64,000 nucleotides of DNA from Paracoccaceae bacterium (GTDB lineage: Bacteria; Pseudomonadota; Alphaproteobacteria; Rhodobacterales; Rhodobacteraceae): the NCBI GenBank assembly GCA_027489375.1, contig JAIXZW010000012.1:124001-188000 (forward strand), written 5' to 3'. Positions 26,877-36,279 of this stretch are shown here, piece by piece; within the stretch, counting starts at the first letter, position 1; each line of letters opens with the position of its first letter. Position numbers and translations under genes: made by a program. The notes beneath the pieces were generated by a model. The model searched no databases and was not told where the DNA came from. It was given only the letters and a program-made list of their open reading frames with translations.

Positions 26877-28072
26877 GGGTGCTGTCCCGCCTTGTCGCCG
26901 CTGTCGCTGCCGTCGTTGTGCTGAGTTTTGCCGCGCAGGGGCAGGAGCTGTCGGCCTTGGCCCGGCTCGACCCCGCCGCCAGCCGGATCGAGGATGCGGC
27001 AGGCGGGGTGGATGTCACGCTGTCGCTGTCGCAGCCCGTGCCGTGGCGGGTGCGGGTGATGGCTGATCCGCCCCGCGTGGTGATGGATTTCCGCGAGGTG
27101 GATTGGTCCGGTGCGGCCGCCCTGCGCAATGACAGCCAGCAGATCAAGGGGATGCGGGCAGGCGTGTTCCGTGCCGGCTGGTCGCGGCTGGTGCTGGAAC
27201 TGGCCGCCCCCTTCACGGTGGAAAAGGCGGCGATGCAGACGGGGGCCGGGGCGCTGGTGACGGTGCATCTGCGCCCCGCCACGCTGGACGATTTCGCCAA
27301 GGCCGCAACCCGGCCGGAACCGCCGGAATGGGCGCTGCCGAAGCCTGCCGATCTGCCGGCGACGACGGTGGACAAGGGCGGTCCGCTGCGCGTCGTGCTC
27401 GACCCCGGCCACGGGGGCATCGACCCCGGCGCGGAGCGGGGCAGCCAGAGCGAAGCGCAACTGATGCTTGGTTTTGCGCGGGAGTTGAAGGAACGGCTGA
27501 TCCGCGAAGGCGGCTTTGCGGTGACGATGACGCGCGAGGAGGATGTCTTCGTCCCGCTTGAAACCCGCATCTCCATCGCCCGTGCGGCGGGGGCGCAGGT
27601 CTTCGTCTCGCTTCACGCCGATGCGCTGGCGGCGGGCGAGGCGACAGGGGCCACCGTCTACCATCTGGCCGAGGAGGCGAGCGACGAAGCCTCGCGCACA
27701 CTGGCCGAACGGCATGACCGCGACGACCTTCTGGCGGGCGTGGACCTGACGCAGCAGGATGATCTGGTGGCGACGATCCTGATGGACATGGCGCGCACTG
27801 AAACCAACCCGCGCGTGCTGGCGCTGGCCGACCATCTGGCGGGCGCGATGCAGGAGGCGGGGATCAAGATGCACCGCCATCCGATCCAGCAGGCAGGGTT
27901 TTCGGTGCTGAAATCGCCCGATATCCCGTCCGTCCTCGTGGAACTGGGGTTCCTGTCGTCGAGTTCCGACCTCAAACGTCTGAACGATCCCGACTGGCGG
28001 GCAAAGATGCAGGGGGCGATCCTGACAGGTCTGCGGCAATGGGCGGCGGAAGACGCGAAACAGGCAGAGTGA
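26873..28072 (+). CDS. amiC: N-acetylmuramoyl-L-alanine amidase
   Basis: The 399-residue periplasmic enzyme cuts the stem peptide from peptidoglycan for cell separation. It has a signal peptide (to about residue 23), an AMIN-type beta domain, and an Amidase_3 domain. The latter begins VVLDPGHGGIDPGAERG (zinc His) and has VFVSLHADAL (second His) and PSVLVELGFLSS (zinc/catalytic Glu). It overlaps the aminotransferase gene and lies 110 nt before penicillin-binding protein 1A, a common alphaproteobacterial pairing. Confidence 0.92.
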   Translation: MRVLSRLVAAVAAVVVLSFAAQGQELSALARLDPAASRIEDAAGGVDVTLSLSQPVPWRVRVMADPPRVVMDFREVDWSGAAALRNDSQQIKGMRAGVFRAGWSRLVLELAAPFTVEKAAMQTGAGALVTVHLRPATLDDFAKAATRPEPPEWALPKPADLPATTVDKGGPLRVVLDPGHGGIDPGAERGSQSEAQLMLGFARELKERLIREGGFAVTMTREEDVFVPLETRISIARAAGAQVFVSLHADALAAGEATGATVYHLAEEASDEASRTLAERHDRDDLLAGVDLTQQDDLVATILMDMARTETNPRVLALADHLAGAMQEAGIKMHRHPIQQAGFSVLKSPDIPSVLVELGFLSSSSDLKRLNDPDWRAKMQGAILTGLRQWAAEDAKQAE

Positions 28073-28105
28073 CGGCGCTTTTGCGCGTGGGTTCACGCCA
28101 TCGTT

Positions 28106-28135
28106 TTGACCTTCGCCACCTTGCGCGTGTATAAG
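28106..28135 (+). promoter_or_regulatory. Likely promoter of mrcA
   Basis: TTGACC (28106-28111) and TATAAG (28130-28135) are 18 bp apart, about 45 bp before the penicillin-binding protein start. Confidence 0.55.
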
Positions 28136-28181
28136 GCGCGGGCGTCGGGTCTGGCGCGGCAGGTTGGATAGGGTTCAGGGC

Positions 28182-30704
28182 GTGATCAGATTCGTCGGGT
28201 CTTTTTTCGGGGCGATCTTCACGGCGGTCACGCTGGGCATCCTTTTTGCCGCGCTGTCCATCGGCGGGATTTTCTACATGTATTCCCGCGACCTGCCGAG
28301 CCATGAGAGCCTTGCAAAATACACCCCCGCCACGATCAGCCGCATCTACAACGGCGAGGGCGAGATCATCGACGAATTCGCGCAGGAACGCCGCCTGTTC
28401 GTGCCGATCGAGGATATCCCCGATCTGGTGAAACACGCCTTCATCAGCGCCGAGGACAAGAATTTCTACACCCACCACGGCTATGACGTGGGCGGCATGG
28501 CCGCTGCCTTCCGCGATGCGATCCTGACGCGCGGGAAAGAGGTGCGCGGGGCATCCACCATCACGCAGCAGGTGATGAAGAACTTCCTTCTGTCGGGCGA
28601 CCGGACGGGCGAGCGGAAGATCAAGGAGATCATCCTTGCCACGCGGCTGGAAGAGACGCTGACGAAGGACAAGATCCTTGAACTCTACCTGAATGAAATC
28701 TTCCTTGGCCAGAACAGCTATGGCGTGGCGGCGGCGGCGCAGACCTATTTCAACAAGCCGCTGACCGCGCTGACGCCCGCCGAAGCGGCCTATCTTGCGA
28801 CCCTGCCCAAGGCCCCGTCCGAAATGCACCCCGTCCGCAACAAGGACCGTGCGCTGGAACGGCGGGCCTATGTTCTCAACCGCATGGCCGAGGATGGCTA
28901 TATCACCCCCGAGGTGGCGAAAGAGGAGGCCGCGACCCCGCTTTTGACCGTGCAGAACGGCGACTATCCGGCATTCCGCGAATCCCTGCCGCCGCGTGGC
29001 TATTTCACCGACGAAATCCGCCGCCAGCTTTCCACCACCTTTGGCGAGGATGAATTCTTCACCGGCGGTCTGTCGATCCGCGCCACGGTGGACCCCGAAA
29101 TGCAGGTCGTCGCCGCCGCCGCCCTGCGCGAGGCGCTTGAAAGATACGACCGTTCGCAAGGCGTCTGGCGCGGCACGAAAAAGGCGCTGACCGCGGAAGA
29201 CATGGCCGATTGGCGCGCCGCCCTTGCCAAGGTCGAAGTGCCGCGCGATGTGGCGGGTTGGACGGTCGGTGTCGTCCTGTCGCTGGGCGAGACGGACGGG
29301 ACCGTGGGCCTTGAAAGCGGCGAAGAGGTGACGATCCCCGCGCGTGACGTGACTTGGGCGCGCAAGCTCAACGCCGATGGCTCGCTGGGCAAGAAGGCCA
29401 AGGTCGTGGGCGATCTGGTGTCGGTCGGCGATGTGGTGCTGGTCAGGCAGGTCACGGGCGACGAGGGCGAGCGCTGGTCGCTGCGTCAGGTGCCCGAGGT
29501 CGAGGGCGCCTTCATGGCGATGGACGTCAACTCGGGCCGCGTGCTGGCGATGCAGGGCGGGTTCTCCTATCAGGATTCGGTTTTCAACCGCACCACGCAG
29601 GCCACGCGGCAACCGGGGTCGAGCTTCAAGCCCTTCGTCTATGCGGCGGCGCTGGATTCGGGCTTTACCCCCGGCACCATTGTGATCGACGCGCCCATCG
29701 AGGTGGAAACCGCGCAGGGGCTGTGGACGCCGAAGAATTCGTCGAACAAATTCTACGGGCCGACCCCGCTGCGGACGGGGGTGGAACAGTCGCGCAACCT
29801 GATGACCGTGCGCGTGGCGCAGGAAATCGGGATGGAGAAGGTCGCGGATTACGCCGAACGCTTTGGCGTTTACTCCCCGATGCAGCCCTTCCTTGCCAAT
29901 GCGCTTGGCGCGCAGGAGACAACGCTGTTCAAGATGGTCGCCGCCTATTCCATGTTCGCCAATGGGGGCGAGCGGGTGGAACCCACGCTGGTCGACCGCG
30001 TGCAGGACCGTTACGGGCGCACCGTCTACAAACATGACACGCGCATCTGTCAGGATTGCAACGAAGCGGCACTTCCCGCAGGTCGCGGCGTGTCGCTGAG
30101 GTCCGAGCGCGAGCGGGTGATGGATGCGGTCACGGCCTATCAGTTGACCTCGATGATGCAGGGCGTGGTGCAGCGCGGCACTGCTTCGGGGTCGGTCAAC
30201 CTGCCCGTGCCGGTGGCGGGCAAGACGGGGACGACCAACGATGCCAAGGACGTGTGGTTCATCGGCTTCACCTCGAACATCGCGGCGGGCTGCTACATCG
30301 GCTATGACCAGCCGCGCACCTTGGGCGGCGGCGCATCGGGCGGCGGGTTCTGCGGGCCGGTGTTCCAGAAATTCATGACCGAGGCGGTAAAGAAATACGG
30401 CGGTTCCGAATTCCGCGTGCCGCCGGGCGGGCATTTCGTCAAGCTCGACCGCTACACCGGCGCGATGCTGCCCGACGATGCCACGGGGCCGAACGTGCAG
30501 GCCGAATACTTCCGCGACGGCGTGGACGGAATCGGGATGCTGGTGGATGGCGGCTTTGCGATGGGCGAGAACCTCCCCCTCTTCGCCTATGGCGAGACGG
30601 ACGGGGGCGAGGGCGCGGCGACCGTCACCACCTCGACCGGCGAGACAGCCGTGATCCCCAAGAAGGCCGATTTCGGCACGCTGAGTTCCGGCGGTCTATA
30701 CTGA
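28182..30704 (+). CDS. mrcA: Penicillin-binding protein 1A
   Basis: This is a bifunctional peptidoglycan glycosyltransferase/transpeptidase of about 840 residues. An N-terminal membrane anchor is followed by the GT51 domain (EDKNFYTHHGYDVGG with catalytic Glu, GASTITQQVMKNFLL) and an OB-like insert. The transpeptidase domain has SSFK (about residue 480), SRN and KTGTTND (about 680). I prefer GTG at 28182, giving MIRFVGSFFG, the usual family start; a TTG at 28164 would add six residues. With AmiC upstream it forms a wall synthesis and remodelling pair. Confidence 0.95.
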   Translation: MIRFVGSFFGAIFTAVTLGILFAALSIGGIFYMYSRDLPSHESLAKYTPATISRIYNGEGEIIDEFAQERRLFVPIEDIPDLVKHAFISAEDKNFYTHHGYDVGGMAAAFRDAILTRGKEVRGASTITQQVMKNFLLSGDRTGERKIKEIILATRLEETLTKDKILELYLNEIFLGQNSYGVAAAAQTYFNKPLTALTPAEAAYLATLPKAPSEMHPVRNKDRALERRAYVLNRMAEDGYITPEVAKEEAATPLLTVQNGDYPAFRESLPPRGYFTDEIRRQLSTTFGEDEFFTGGLSIRATVDPEMQVVAAAALREALERYDRSQGVWRGTKKALTAEDMADWRAALAKVEVPRDVAGWTVGVVLSLGETDGTVGLESGEEVTIPARDVTWARKLNADGSLGKKAKVVGDLVSVGDVVLVRQVTGDEGERWSLRQVPEVEGAFMAMDVNSGRVLAMQGGFSYQDSVFNRTTQATRQPGSSFKPFVYAAALDSGFTPGTIVIDAPIEVETAQGLWTPKNSSNKFYGPTPLRTGVEQSRNLMTVRVAQEIGMEKVADYAERFGVYSPMQPFLANALGAQETTLFKMVAAYSMFANGGERVEPTLVDRVQDRYGRTVYKHDTRICQDCNEAALPAGRGVSLRSERERVMDAVTAYQLTSMMQGVVQRGTASGSVNLPVPVAGKTGTTNDAKDVWFIGFTSNIAAGCYIGYDQPRTLGGGASGGGFCGPVFQKFMTEAVKKYGGSEFRVPPGGHFVKLDRYTGAMLPDDATGPNVQAEYFRDGVDGIGMLVDGGFAMGENLPLFAYGETDGGEGAATVTTSTGETAVIPKKADFGTLSSGGLY

Positions 30705-30722
30705 CCATACGACAGGCAAAAA

Positions 30723-30763
30723 TCTTCGAAGACATTTTCGGGGCAGGGGCCGAACCCTTGCCC
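30723..30763. repeat. TTCGAA-centred palindrome and GC hairpin after mrcA
   Basis: An imperfect AAAATCTTCGAAGACATTTT palindrome is followed by a GGGGCA...TGCCCC stem. The TTCGAA core resembles the two perfect palindromes at 58.53 kb. It may act as a terminator before prfB. Confidence 0.4.
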
Positions 30764-30815
30764 CATGTCGCCCCCCGCGCTATCACCCGCCCGTAACCAA
30801 GACAGGACCGAAGCC

Positions 30816-31943
30816 ATGCGCGCCGAAACGCAGAACAATGTCGATGCGATCTCGAAGTCGCTGAAACTGCTCGGGCAGCGGCTGAACTGGGAAACCGCGC
30901 CGCACCGGCTGGAAGAATTCGACGCGATGATCGAAGCGCCGGACCTGTGGAACGATCCGGCCAAGGCGCAGAAACTGATGCGCGAGCGTCAGCAGCTTCT
31001 GGATGCCGTGTCCACCTACCGGATGATCGAAAGCGGGCTGAAGGACAATGTCGAGCTGATCGAACTCGGCGAGATGGAGGGCGATCAGGAGATCGTGGCC
31101 GAGGCCGAAGCCGCCCTGAAATCGCTGGTCGAGGTGGCGGCGGCGAAAGAGCTGGAAGCCCTGCTCGATGGCGAGGCGGATGGCAACGACACCTTCCTTG
31201 AAATCAACGCAGGCGCCGGCGGCACCGAAAGCTGCGACTGGGCGTCGATGCTCGCGCGCATGTATGTGCGTTGGGCCGAGAAGAAGGGCTACAAGGTCGA
31301 ATTGCAGTCGGAAACTGCGGGCGAAGAAGCGGGCATCCGTTCCGCCGCCTACAAGATTTCCGGCCCCAATGCCTATGGCTGGCTGAAATCCGAATCCGGG
31401 GTGCATCGCCTTGTCCGTATTTCGCCCTATGACTCGGCGGCGCGGCGGCATACGTCATTCTCGTCGGTCTGGGTCTATCCGGTGGTCGATGACAACATCG
31501 AAATTGTGATTCCCGACAATGAGATCCGCATCGACACCTATCGCTCGTCGGGCGCGGGCGGGCAGCACGTGAACACGACCGACTCGGCGGTGCGGATCAC
31601 CCACTTGCCGACCAATATCGTCGTGACAAGCTCGATGAAGTCGCAGCACCAGAACCGCGAGATCGCGATGAACGCGCTGAAATCGCGGCTTTACCAGATG
31701 GAGCTTGACCGCCGGAACGCCGAGGTGAACGCCCAGCACGCCGCCAAGGGCGAGGCGGGCTGGGGCAACCAGATCCGCTCCTACGTGCTACAGCCCTATC
31801 AGATGGTCAAGGATTTGCGGACGGGGGTCGAAACCTCGGACACGCAGGGTGTGCTTGACGGCGACCTCGACAAGTTCATGGCGGCGACGCTGGCGATGGA
31901 CGTGGCGGGCAAGTCCCGCGCCGAGGCGATGGCCGAAGACTGA
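30816..31943 (+). CDS. prfB: Peptide chain release factor 2
   Basis: RF2 ends translation at UGA and UAA. The 375 residues include the codon-recognition region [18 protein letters not shown] (SPY where E. coli has SPF) and the GGQ loop [16 protein letters not shown] near residue 248. The frame is continuous, and the usual +1 frameshift site near codon 25 is absent; the aligned position reads QRLNW. Autoregulation by programmed frameshift is therefore not possible here. ATG at 30816 is chosen over an upstream in-phase codon lacking homology. Confidence 0.96.
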   Translation: MRAETQNNVDAISKSLKLLGQRLNWETAPHRLEEFDAMIEAPDLWNDPAKAQKLMRERQQLLDAVSTYRMIESGLKDNVELIELGEMEGDQEIVAEAEAALKSLVEVAAAKELEALLDGEADGNDTFLEINAGAGGTESCDWASMLARMYVRWAEKKGYKVELQSETAGEEAGIRSAAYKISGPNAYGWLKSESGVHRLVRISPYDSAARRHTSFSSVWVYPVVDDNIEIVIPDNEIRIDTYRSSGAGGQHVNTTDSAVRITHLPTNIVVTSSMKSQHQNREIAMNALKSRLYQMELDRRNAEVNAQHAAKGEAGWGNQIRSYVLQPYQMVKDLRTGVETSDTQGVLDGDLDKFMAATLAMDVAGKSRAEAMAED

Positions 31944-32009
31944 TCGCAAATACATCTTTGCGCGGGTATCGCCGCCGCATAGCCTTTGGCTGCGGCAGGG
32001 GGGCAGCGC

Positions 32010-32807
32010 ATGGATGGATTGACCAAGCAGGGAACGGCGAAACGCGGCCGCGACGTGCCCGAGGTGCTTGAACTCGACGCGGGCGATCTGCGCCATGCGT
32101 TGCGGGCGGGGTGGCGGGATTTTCTGGCCGAACCCTATTACGGCGCCTTCTTCTCTCTTGTCTATGTCATCGGTGGCTGGCTGCTGATCTTTGCCTTTTC
32201 GGCCAAGGGGCAGCTTTGGTGGACGCTTCCCGCAGGGGCGGGTTTTCCCATCCTCGGCCCCTTCGTCGCCTGCGGCTTCTACGAGATCAGCCGGAGGCGC
32301 GAGGCGGGGCAGGGCATGCGGCTGGCGGAAATCCTTGGCGCGGTGGTCCGTCAGAAGGACCGGCAGATTCCGTCGATGGCGGCAGTGGTGGTGGTGTTCT
32401 TCCTGTTCTGGAACTTCCTTGCGCATATGATCTTTGCGCTCTTCCTCGGGCAGGTGACACTGGTCAACGTCTCCTCGTCGCTGGCGATGTTCTCGACCGC
32501 CGAGGGGCTTTTGATGCTGTCCTTCGGCACGGCTGTGGGGGCGGCGCTGGCGACGCTGTTCTACGCCTTGACGGTCGTCAGCCTGCCGATGCTGCTCGAT
32601 GACCGCGAGGTGGATTTCGTCACCGCCATGCTCACCTCGGTCGCGCTGGTGCGGGCAAATCCCTTGCTGATGCTGGGCTGGGGCGCGTTGATCGCGGTGG
32701 CGCTGTTTGTCGGGATGTTGCCGTTCTTCTTCGGGCTGATGATCGCCTTGCCCGTCTTCGGCCATGCAAGCTGGCATCTTTACCGCCGCGCGGTGGCCTG
32801 GGGCTGA
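32010..32807 (+). CDS. DUF2189 integral membrane protein
   Basis: The 265-residue protein has about six hydrophobic helices (for example FFSLVYVIGGWLLIFAF, AAVVVVFFLFWNFLAHMIF, LMLGWGALIAVALFVGML). The motif FPILGPFVACGFYEISRRRE before the middle is characteristic of DUF2189. No function is established. AGGGGGGC precedes the ATG at 32010; a TTG at 31986 is less likely. Confidence 0.85.
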   Translation: MDGLTKQGTAKRGRDVPEVLELDAGDLRHALRAGWRDFLAEPYYGAFFSLVYVIGGWLLIFAFSAKGQLWWTLPAGAGFPILGPFVACGFYEISRRREAGQGMRLAEILGAVVRQKDRQIPSMAAVVVVFFLFWNFLAHMIFALFLGQVTLVNVSSSLAMFSTAEGLLMLSFGTAVGAALATLFYALTVVSLPMLLDDREVDFVTAMLTSVALVRANPLLMLGWGALIAVALFVGMLPFFFGLMIALPVFGHASWHLYRRAVAWG

Positions 32808-32810
32808 ATG

Positions 32811-32835
32811 CAAAAGGGGCGCCCGAAGGCGCCCC
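32811..32835 (-). terminator. Rho-independent terminator of the bactofilin operon
   Basis: GGGGCGCC-CGAA-GGCGCCCC (32816-32835). On the minus strand it is followed by TTTTG, so it mainly serves the bactofilin/M23 unit; it may also stop the convergent DUF2189 transcript. Confidence 0.75.
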
Positions 32836-32857
32836 CGTCATAGCATGCGGTCCGCGA

Positions 32858-33358
32858 TCACTCGGCCTTGGGGCCGGTGCTGACAGGCGTGACCGGAGCG
32901 GCAGAGCGGCCGTTCGACAGCGGGTCTTCCTGACGCTGGACCGAGCCTTCGAAATGCGCACCGCTTTCGATGGCGATGGTTTTGTGGATGATGTCACCCT
33001 CGACCCGCGCGGTGGCGGTGAGACGGACCTTGAGCCCGCGCACGCGGCCCACGACGCGGCCATTGACGACGATGTCATCGGCCACGATCTCGCCGCGGAT
33101 GGTGGCGCTTTCGCCGACGGTCAGCAGATGGGCGCGGATGTCGCCCTCGACCGTGCCTTCGACCTGGATGTCACCGGTGGTGCGCAGGTTGCCGACAACG
33201 GTCAGGTCCGACGACAGCACGGAAGCCGCGGCCTTCACCTTGGGGGCCGAGGGGGTGAATTCGGTCTGGGGCTTCGGAGCGGTTGCTTCCGGCATCTTGG
33301 GGCGCTCCGCTTCGACGTTCTTGGGGCCGGGTTCGTTGATCTTACTTTTAGAAAACAT
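32858..33358 (-). CDS. Bactofilin (polymer-forming cytoskeletal protein)
   Basis: The 166-residue product has a Pro/Lys-rich N-terminal tail, a central right-handed beta-helix domain of bactofilins (LTVVGNLRTTGDIQVEGTVEGDI, ATIRGEIVADDIVVNGRVVGRV, ATARVEGDIIHKTIAIE) and a disordered C-terminus. Bactofilins polymerise without nucleotide at the inner membrane and often recruit M23 peptidases. Its start overlaps the 3' end of just such a gene by 11 nt, so the two are translationally coupled. Confidence 0.93.
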   Translation of the reverse strand: MFSKSKINEPGPKNVEAERPKMPEATAPKPQTEFTPSAPKVKAAASVLSSDLTVVGNLRTTGDIQVEGTVEGDIRAHLLTVGESATIRGEIVADDIVVNGRVVGRVRGLKVRLTATARVEGDIIHKTIAIESGAHFEGSVQRQEDPLSNGRSAAPVTPVSTGPKAE

Positions 33359-34715
33359 CTCGCGCTGCCTTTATGAAGGTCATCGGGTTGATTGCTCTGC
33401 CGTCGACCCGGATTTCGTAATGCAGGTGGGTTCCGGTCGAACGTCCGGAATTGCCCATATCACCGATCCGGTCTCCGCGCGATACCCTATCGCCAACACT
33501 GACGCGGATCTGCGACAGGTGGCCGTAACGGGTCTCGAGGCCGAAGGCGTGTTTGATCTTCACAAGCCGCCCGTAGCCCGATTCCCAACCCGCATAGGTC
33601 ACGACGCCATCGCCCGAGGCAAGGATCGGCGCGCCGTAGCTTCCGGCAAGGTCCTGTCCTTCGTGGTTGCGGTGGCCGCGGCCAAAGGGATCGTTACGCC
33701 CGCCAAAGCCGCTGGTGTAGCGGACGGGGGTGTTCACCGGCATCGAGAAGGGCGCCTTGAAGGCCGCGATGCGATACATGTTCATGCGGTCCAGCCCCGA
33801 CAAAAGCGCGTTGGCCCGCGTTTCTTCTGGCGACCCCGACAGGCCCGAGGTCGACAGCGTGATCGGTCCGAGCGGCCCGCCCTGACCGGAATAGCCCTTG
33901 CGCACCGTGGACAGAAGATCGTCGGGCGACAGCCCGGCCTGCCGGAACATCTTGTCGAGCGGCTCCACCGAGACTGTCAGCGCTTCTTCGAGCTTGACGA
34001 AAATCTCGTCCGTCCGGCGCTGCTGGGCACGGCGTTCGGCTTCGACAGCGGCGACGCGTTCTTCGGATTGTTCGGCCTGAACCGCCATCGCATCGCGTTC
34101 CCTGGCGGCACTGCCAAGCGCGTCGGTCATATAGGCAAGGGTCGCTTCCGTGTCGCGGGCGCGGGCTTCGGCGTTTCCGGCGGTGCTGCCGGTCTGGTTC
34201 ATGGCCACGGTCACGGAGTCGAGCTTGGCGCGCGCCTCGTCCCGTTCCTTGATCGTGCGGCGCAGGGTCTTCTGGATCACGTCGATCCCCGTCTCAAGCT
34301 CGCGGCGGCGGTCTTCCGAGGCGAGGAGCCGCCCCTGCATCTCGGCCACCTGCGTGAGGGCGAGGTTGAAGCGTTCCTGCGCGCGGACGGTTTCCTCGGC
34401 GCGGCGGTCGCGGTCCTCCGACATGTGGTTCAGACGCTGTTCGTATTCGGCCTGCTGGCGCTGGGTCTGTTCGCGCGACGATCCCGCCCCGATCGAATCC
34501 ATCAGCAGGATCGCGGTGGCAAGGATGGTCCAGCCGACAAACACCGTCGCCATGCTCAGGGCAAGGGCCTGGGTCAGCGGGCGCAGACGGATGAAGCGGG
34601 TTTCGGTGTCCGATTTCAGAAACAGACGTTGTTCGGGAAGCCGCCGCTCGACCGCAGCATTGATCCGGTAAGTGACTCGGCTAAGCACTGGCGCGGGTTC
34701 CGTCTGTGGCTGCAA
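33348..34715 (-). CDS. M23 (LytM) family peptidase or division factor with coiled coil
   Basis: The product has about 455 residues: a short cytoplasmic part, one membrane helix (LTQALALSMATVFVGWTILA, about residues 47-66) and a long periplasmic coiled coil (about 75-260). A C-terminal LytM domain carries NHEGQDL, RYGHLS and THLHYEI, retaining the HxxxD and HxH zinc ligands, so it may be an active endopeptidase. The frame opens at TTG 34715; a GTG at 34688 is an alternative. Overlap with bactofilin matches known bactofilin-M23 shape modules. Confidence 0.88.
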   Translation of the reverse strand: MQPQTEPAPVLSRVTYRINAAVERRLPEQRLFLKSDTETRFIRLRPLTQALALSMATVFVGWTILATAILLMDSIGAGSSREQTQRQQAEYEQRLNHMSEDRDRRAEETVRAQERFNLALTQVAEMQGRLLASEDRRRELETGIDVIQKTLRRTIKERDEARAKLDSVTVAMNQTGSTAGNAEARARDTEATLAYMTDALGSAARERDAMAVQAEQSEERVAAVEAERRAQQRRTDEIFVKLEEALTVSVEPLDKMFRQAGLSPDDLLSTVRKGYSGQGGPLGPITLSTSGLSGSPEETRANALLSGLDRMNMYRIAAFKAPFSMPVNTPVRYTSGFGGRNDPFGRGHRNHEGQDLAGSYGAPILASGDGVVTYAGWESGYGRLVKIKHAFGLETRYGHLSQIRVSVGDRVSRGDRIGDMGNSGRSTGTHLHYEIRVDGRAINPMTFIKAARDVF

Positions 34716-34875
34716 GGGATCGTCGACCCTGCGATGGCAGAGACGCCACCGTGATTAGCCACGCAGCCACCTTGTCGCAACGGTTTTGACCGGTTGGTCG
34801 GGCCGTCTTCCGCTTTTCCGCCCAAGATCGGCAGAAACCCGCCGAAGCGGCCTTGGTTCCTTAATCAGTGTTATT

Positions 34876-35694
34876 TTACAGGGCCTGCAACCCTTCGGCG
34901 AGCGGCCAGTAGAAGTCGGGCGGCAGTCCGGCTTCGGCGCGCTTCTCCTCGTTGAAGGGCGGTTTCAAAGACCCGTGGAAGTAGTGCCGGACAAGGCGGT
35001 GGAACACGTCTTTCGGGTCCAGCCCGTCACGCCCGCACAGCCAGTTGAACCACTTGGAGCCATAGGCGACATGGCCCACCTCTTCGGCGTAGATCGTTTC
35101 CAAAGCGGAAACGGCGCCGGTGTCGCCTGCGGTGCGGAACACCTCGATCATGCCGGGGGTCACATCAAGACCGCGCGCTTCCAGCACCATCGGCACCACG
35201 GCAAGACGGCCCATCAGGTCATCCGCCGTATCTTCGGCGGCACGCCACATTCCGGCATGCGCGGGCAGCGCGCCGTAATGGCTGCCAAAGGCTTCGAGAC
35301 AATCGCAGATCAGGTTGAAGTGCTTGGCCTCTTCATCCGCCGCCTTGACCCAGTCGTCATAGAAGCCGAGCGGCATGGGATGGGCGGTGAAGCGGGCGAT
35401 GATGTCCCAATGCAGATCGACCGCGTTGAGTTCGATATGCCCCACGGCATGCAAGAGCGCGATCCGCCCCGGCAAGGTGCCGGGACGGCGGCGCGGCACG
35501 TCGCGCGGGGGCAGGAGGTCGGGCTTTTCGGGGCGGGCGGGTTGCAGCGGGGGGGCCGCCTGACCGATGGGCAGGGGCGCACCTGCCGCACGCGCGGCGA
35601 ACCACGTCGCGGCATGTTTGCGCCCCAAGGCCGTCTTGGCGCGGCCATCGGCGGTGGTCAGAACCTCCACCGCCATTTCCGCGAGGCTTTGCAT
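34876..35694 (-). CDS. DUF455 ferritin-like protein
   Basis: The 272-residue all-helical protein carries ferritin-like metal ligands: LLHAVGHIELNAVDLHWDI, AADEEAKHFNLI and IYAEEVGHVAYGSKWF. DUF455 proteins are related to MiaE-like diiron enzymes, but their reaction is unknown. The ATG at 35694 overlaps the stop of the upstream bcp gene (TGATG), implying cotranscription with an antioxidant gene. Confidence 0.88.
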   Translation of the reverse strand: MQSLAEMAVEVLTTADGRAKTALGRKHAATWFAARAAGAPLPIGQAAPPLQPARPEKPDLLPPRDVPRRRPGTLPGRIALLHAVGHIELNAVDLHWDIIARFTAHPMPLGFYDDWVKAADEEAKHFNLICDCLEAFGSHYGALPAHAGMWRAAEDTADDLMGRLAVVPMVLEARGLDVTPGMIEVFRTAGDTGAVSALETIYAEEVGHVAYGSKWFNWLCGRDGLDPKDVFHRLVRHYFHGSLKPPFNEEKRAEAGLPPDFYWPLAEGLQAL

Positions 35695-36155
35695 CAAAGC
35701 GCCTTTGCTGCCGCCAGAACCTCGTCGGCGTGGCCCTTGACGCTGACCTTGTTCCAGACCTGCGCCACCTTGCCCGCGCCGTCGATCAGGACGGTGGTGC
35801 GTTCGATGCCCATATAGGTCTTGCCATACATGCTTTTCTCCAGCCAGACGCCGTAATCCTCGCAGGTGTGGCCGTTCTCGTCGCTGGCAAGGATGATGCC
35901 CAGCCCGTGCTTCTTGCAGAACTTGTCATGCGCCTTGACGCTGTCTTTCGACACGCCGATCACGGTGGTGTTCGCGGCAGTGAAATCGGCCAGACGGGCG
36001 GTGAAATCCTGCCCTTCGAGCGTGCATCCGGGGGTGTCGTCCTTGGGGTAGAAGTAAAGCACCACCTTGCCGGGGCGGAAGGACGACAGGGTGACGTTGC
36101 TTCCGCCGTCACGGGGAAGGGTGAAATCGGGCGCGGTTGCTCCGGCGGTGATCAT
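35694..36155 (-). CDS. bcp: Thioredoxin-dependent peroxiredoxin (Bcp/PrxQ)
   Basis: The 153-residue thiol peroxidase has the peroxidatic Cys44 in DDTPGCTLEGQDF and the Arg-containing GIERTTVLID segment. The resolving Cys found five residues later in E. coli Bcp is Gln here, so it may use another Cys or behave as a 1-Cys enzyme. AAGGAG precedes the ATG at 36155. It is the first gene of an operon with DUF455 and is divergent from the large AsmA-like gene. Confidence 0.93.
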   Translation of the reverse strand: MITAGATAPDFTLPRDGGSNVTLSSFRPGKVVLYFYPKDDTPGCTLEGQDFTARLADFTAANTTVIGVSKDSVKAHDKFCKKHGLGIILASDENGHTCEDYGVWLEKSMYGKTYMGIERTTVLIDGAGKVAQVWNKVSVKGHADEVLAAAKAL

Positions 36156-36279
36156 TGTCAGCGGCTCCTTGCATTTTGAAGACCAATGCTTGGCGATCTA
36201 GTTGCCTTCCGGCAAAGATAAAGGCAATCCCCGTGCACGGCCCCGCCGAAGGGGCGGGCAGAGGGGCGAAGGTCAGGGC

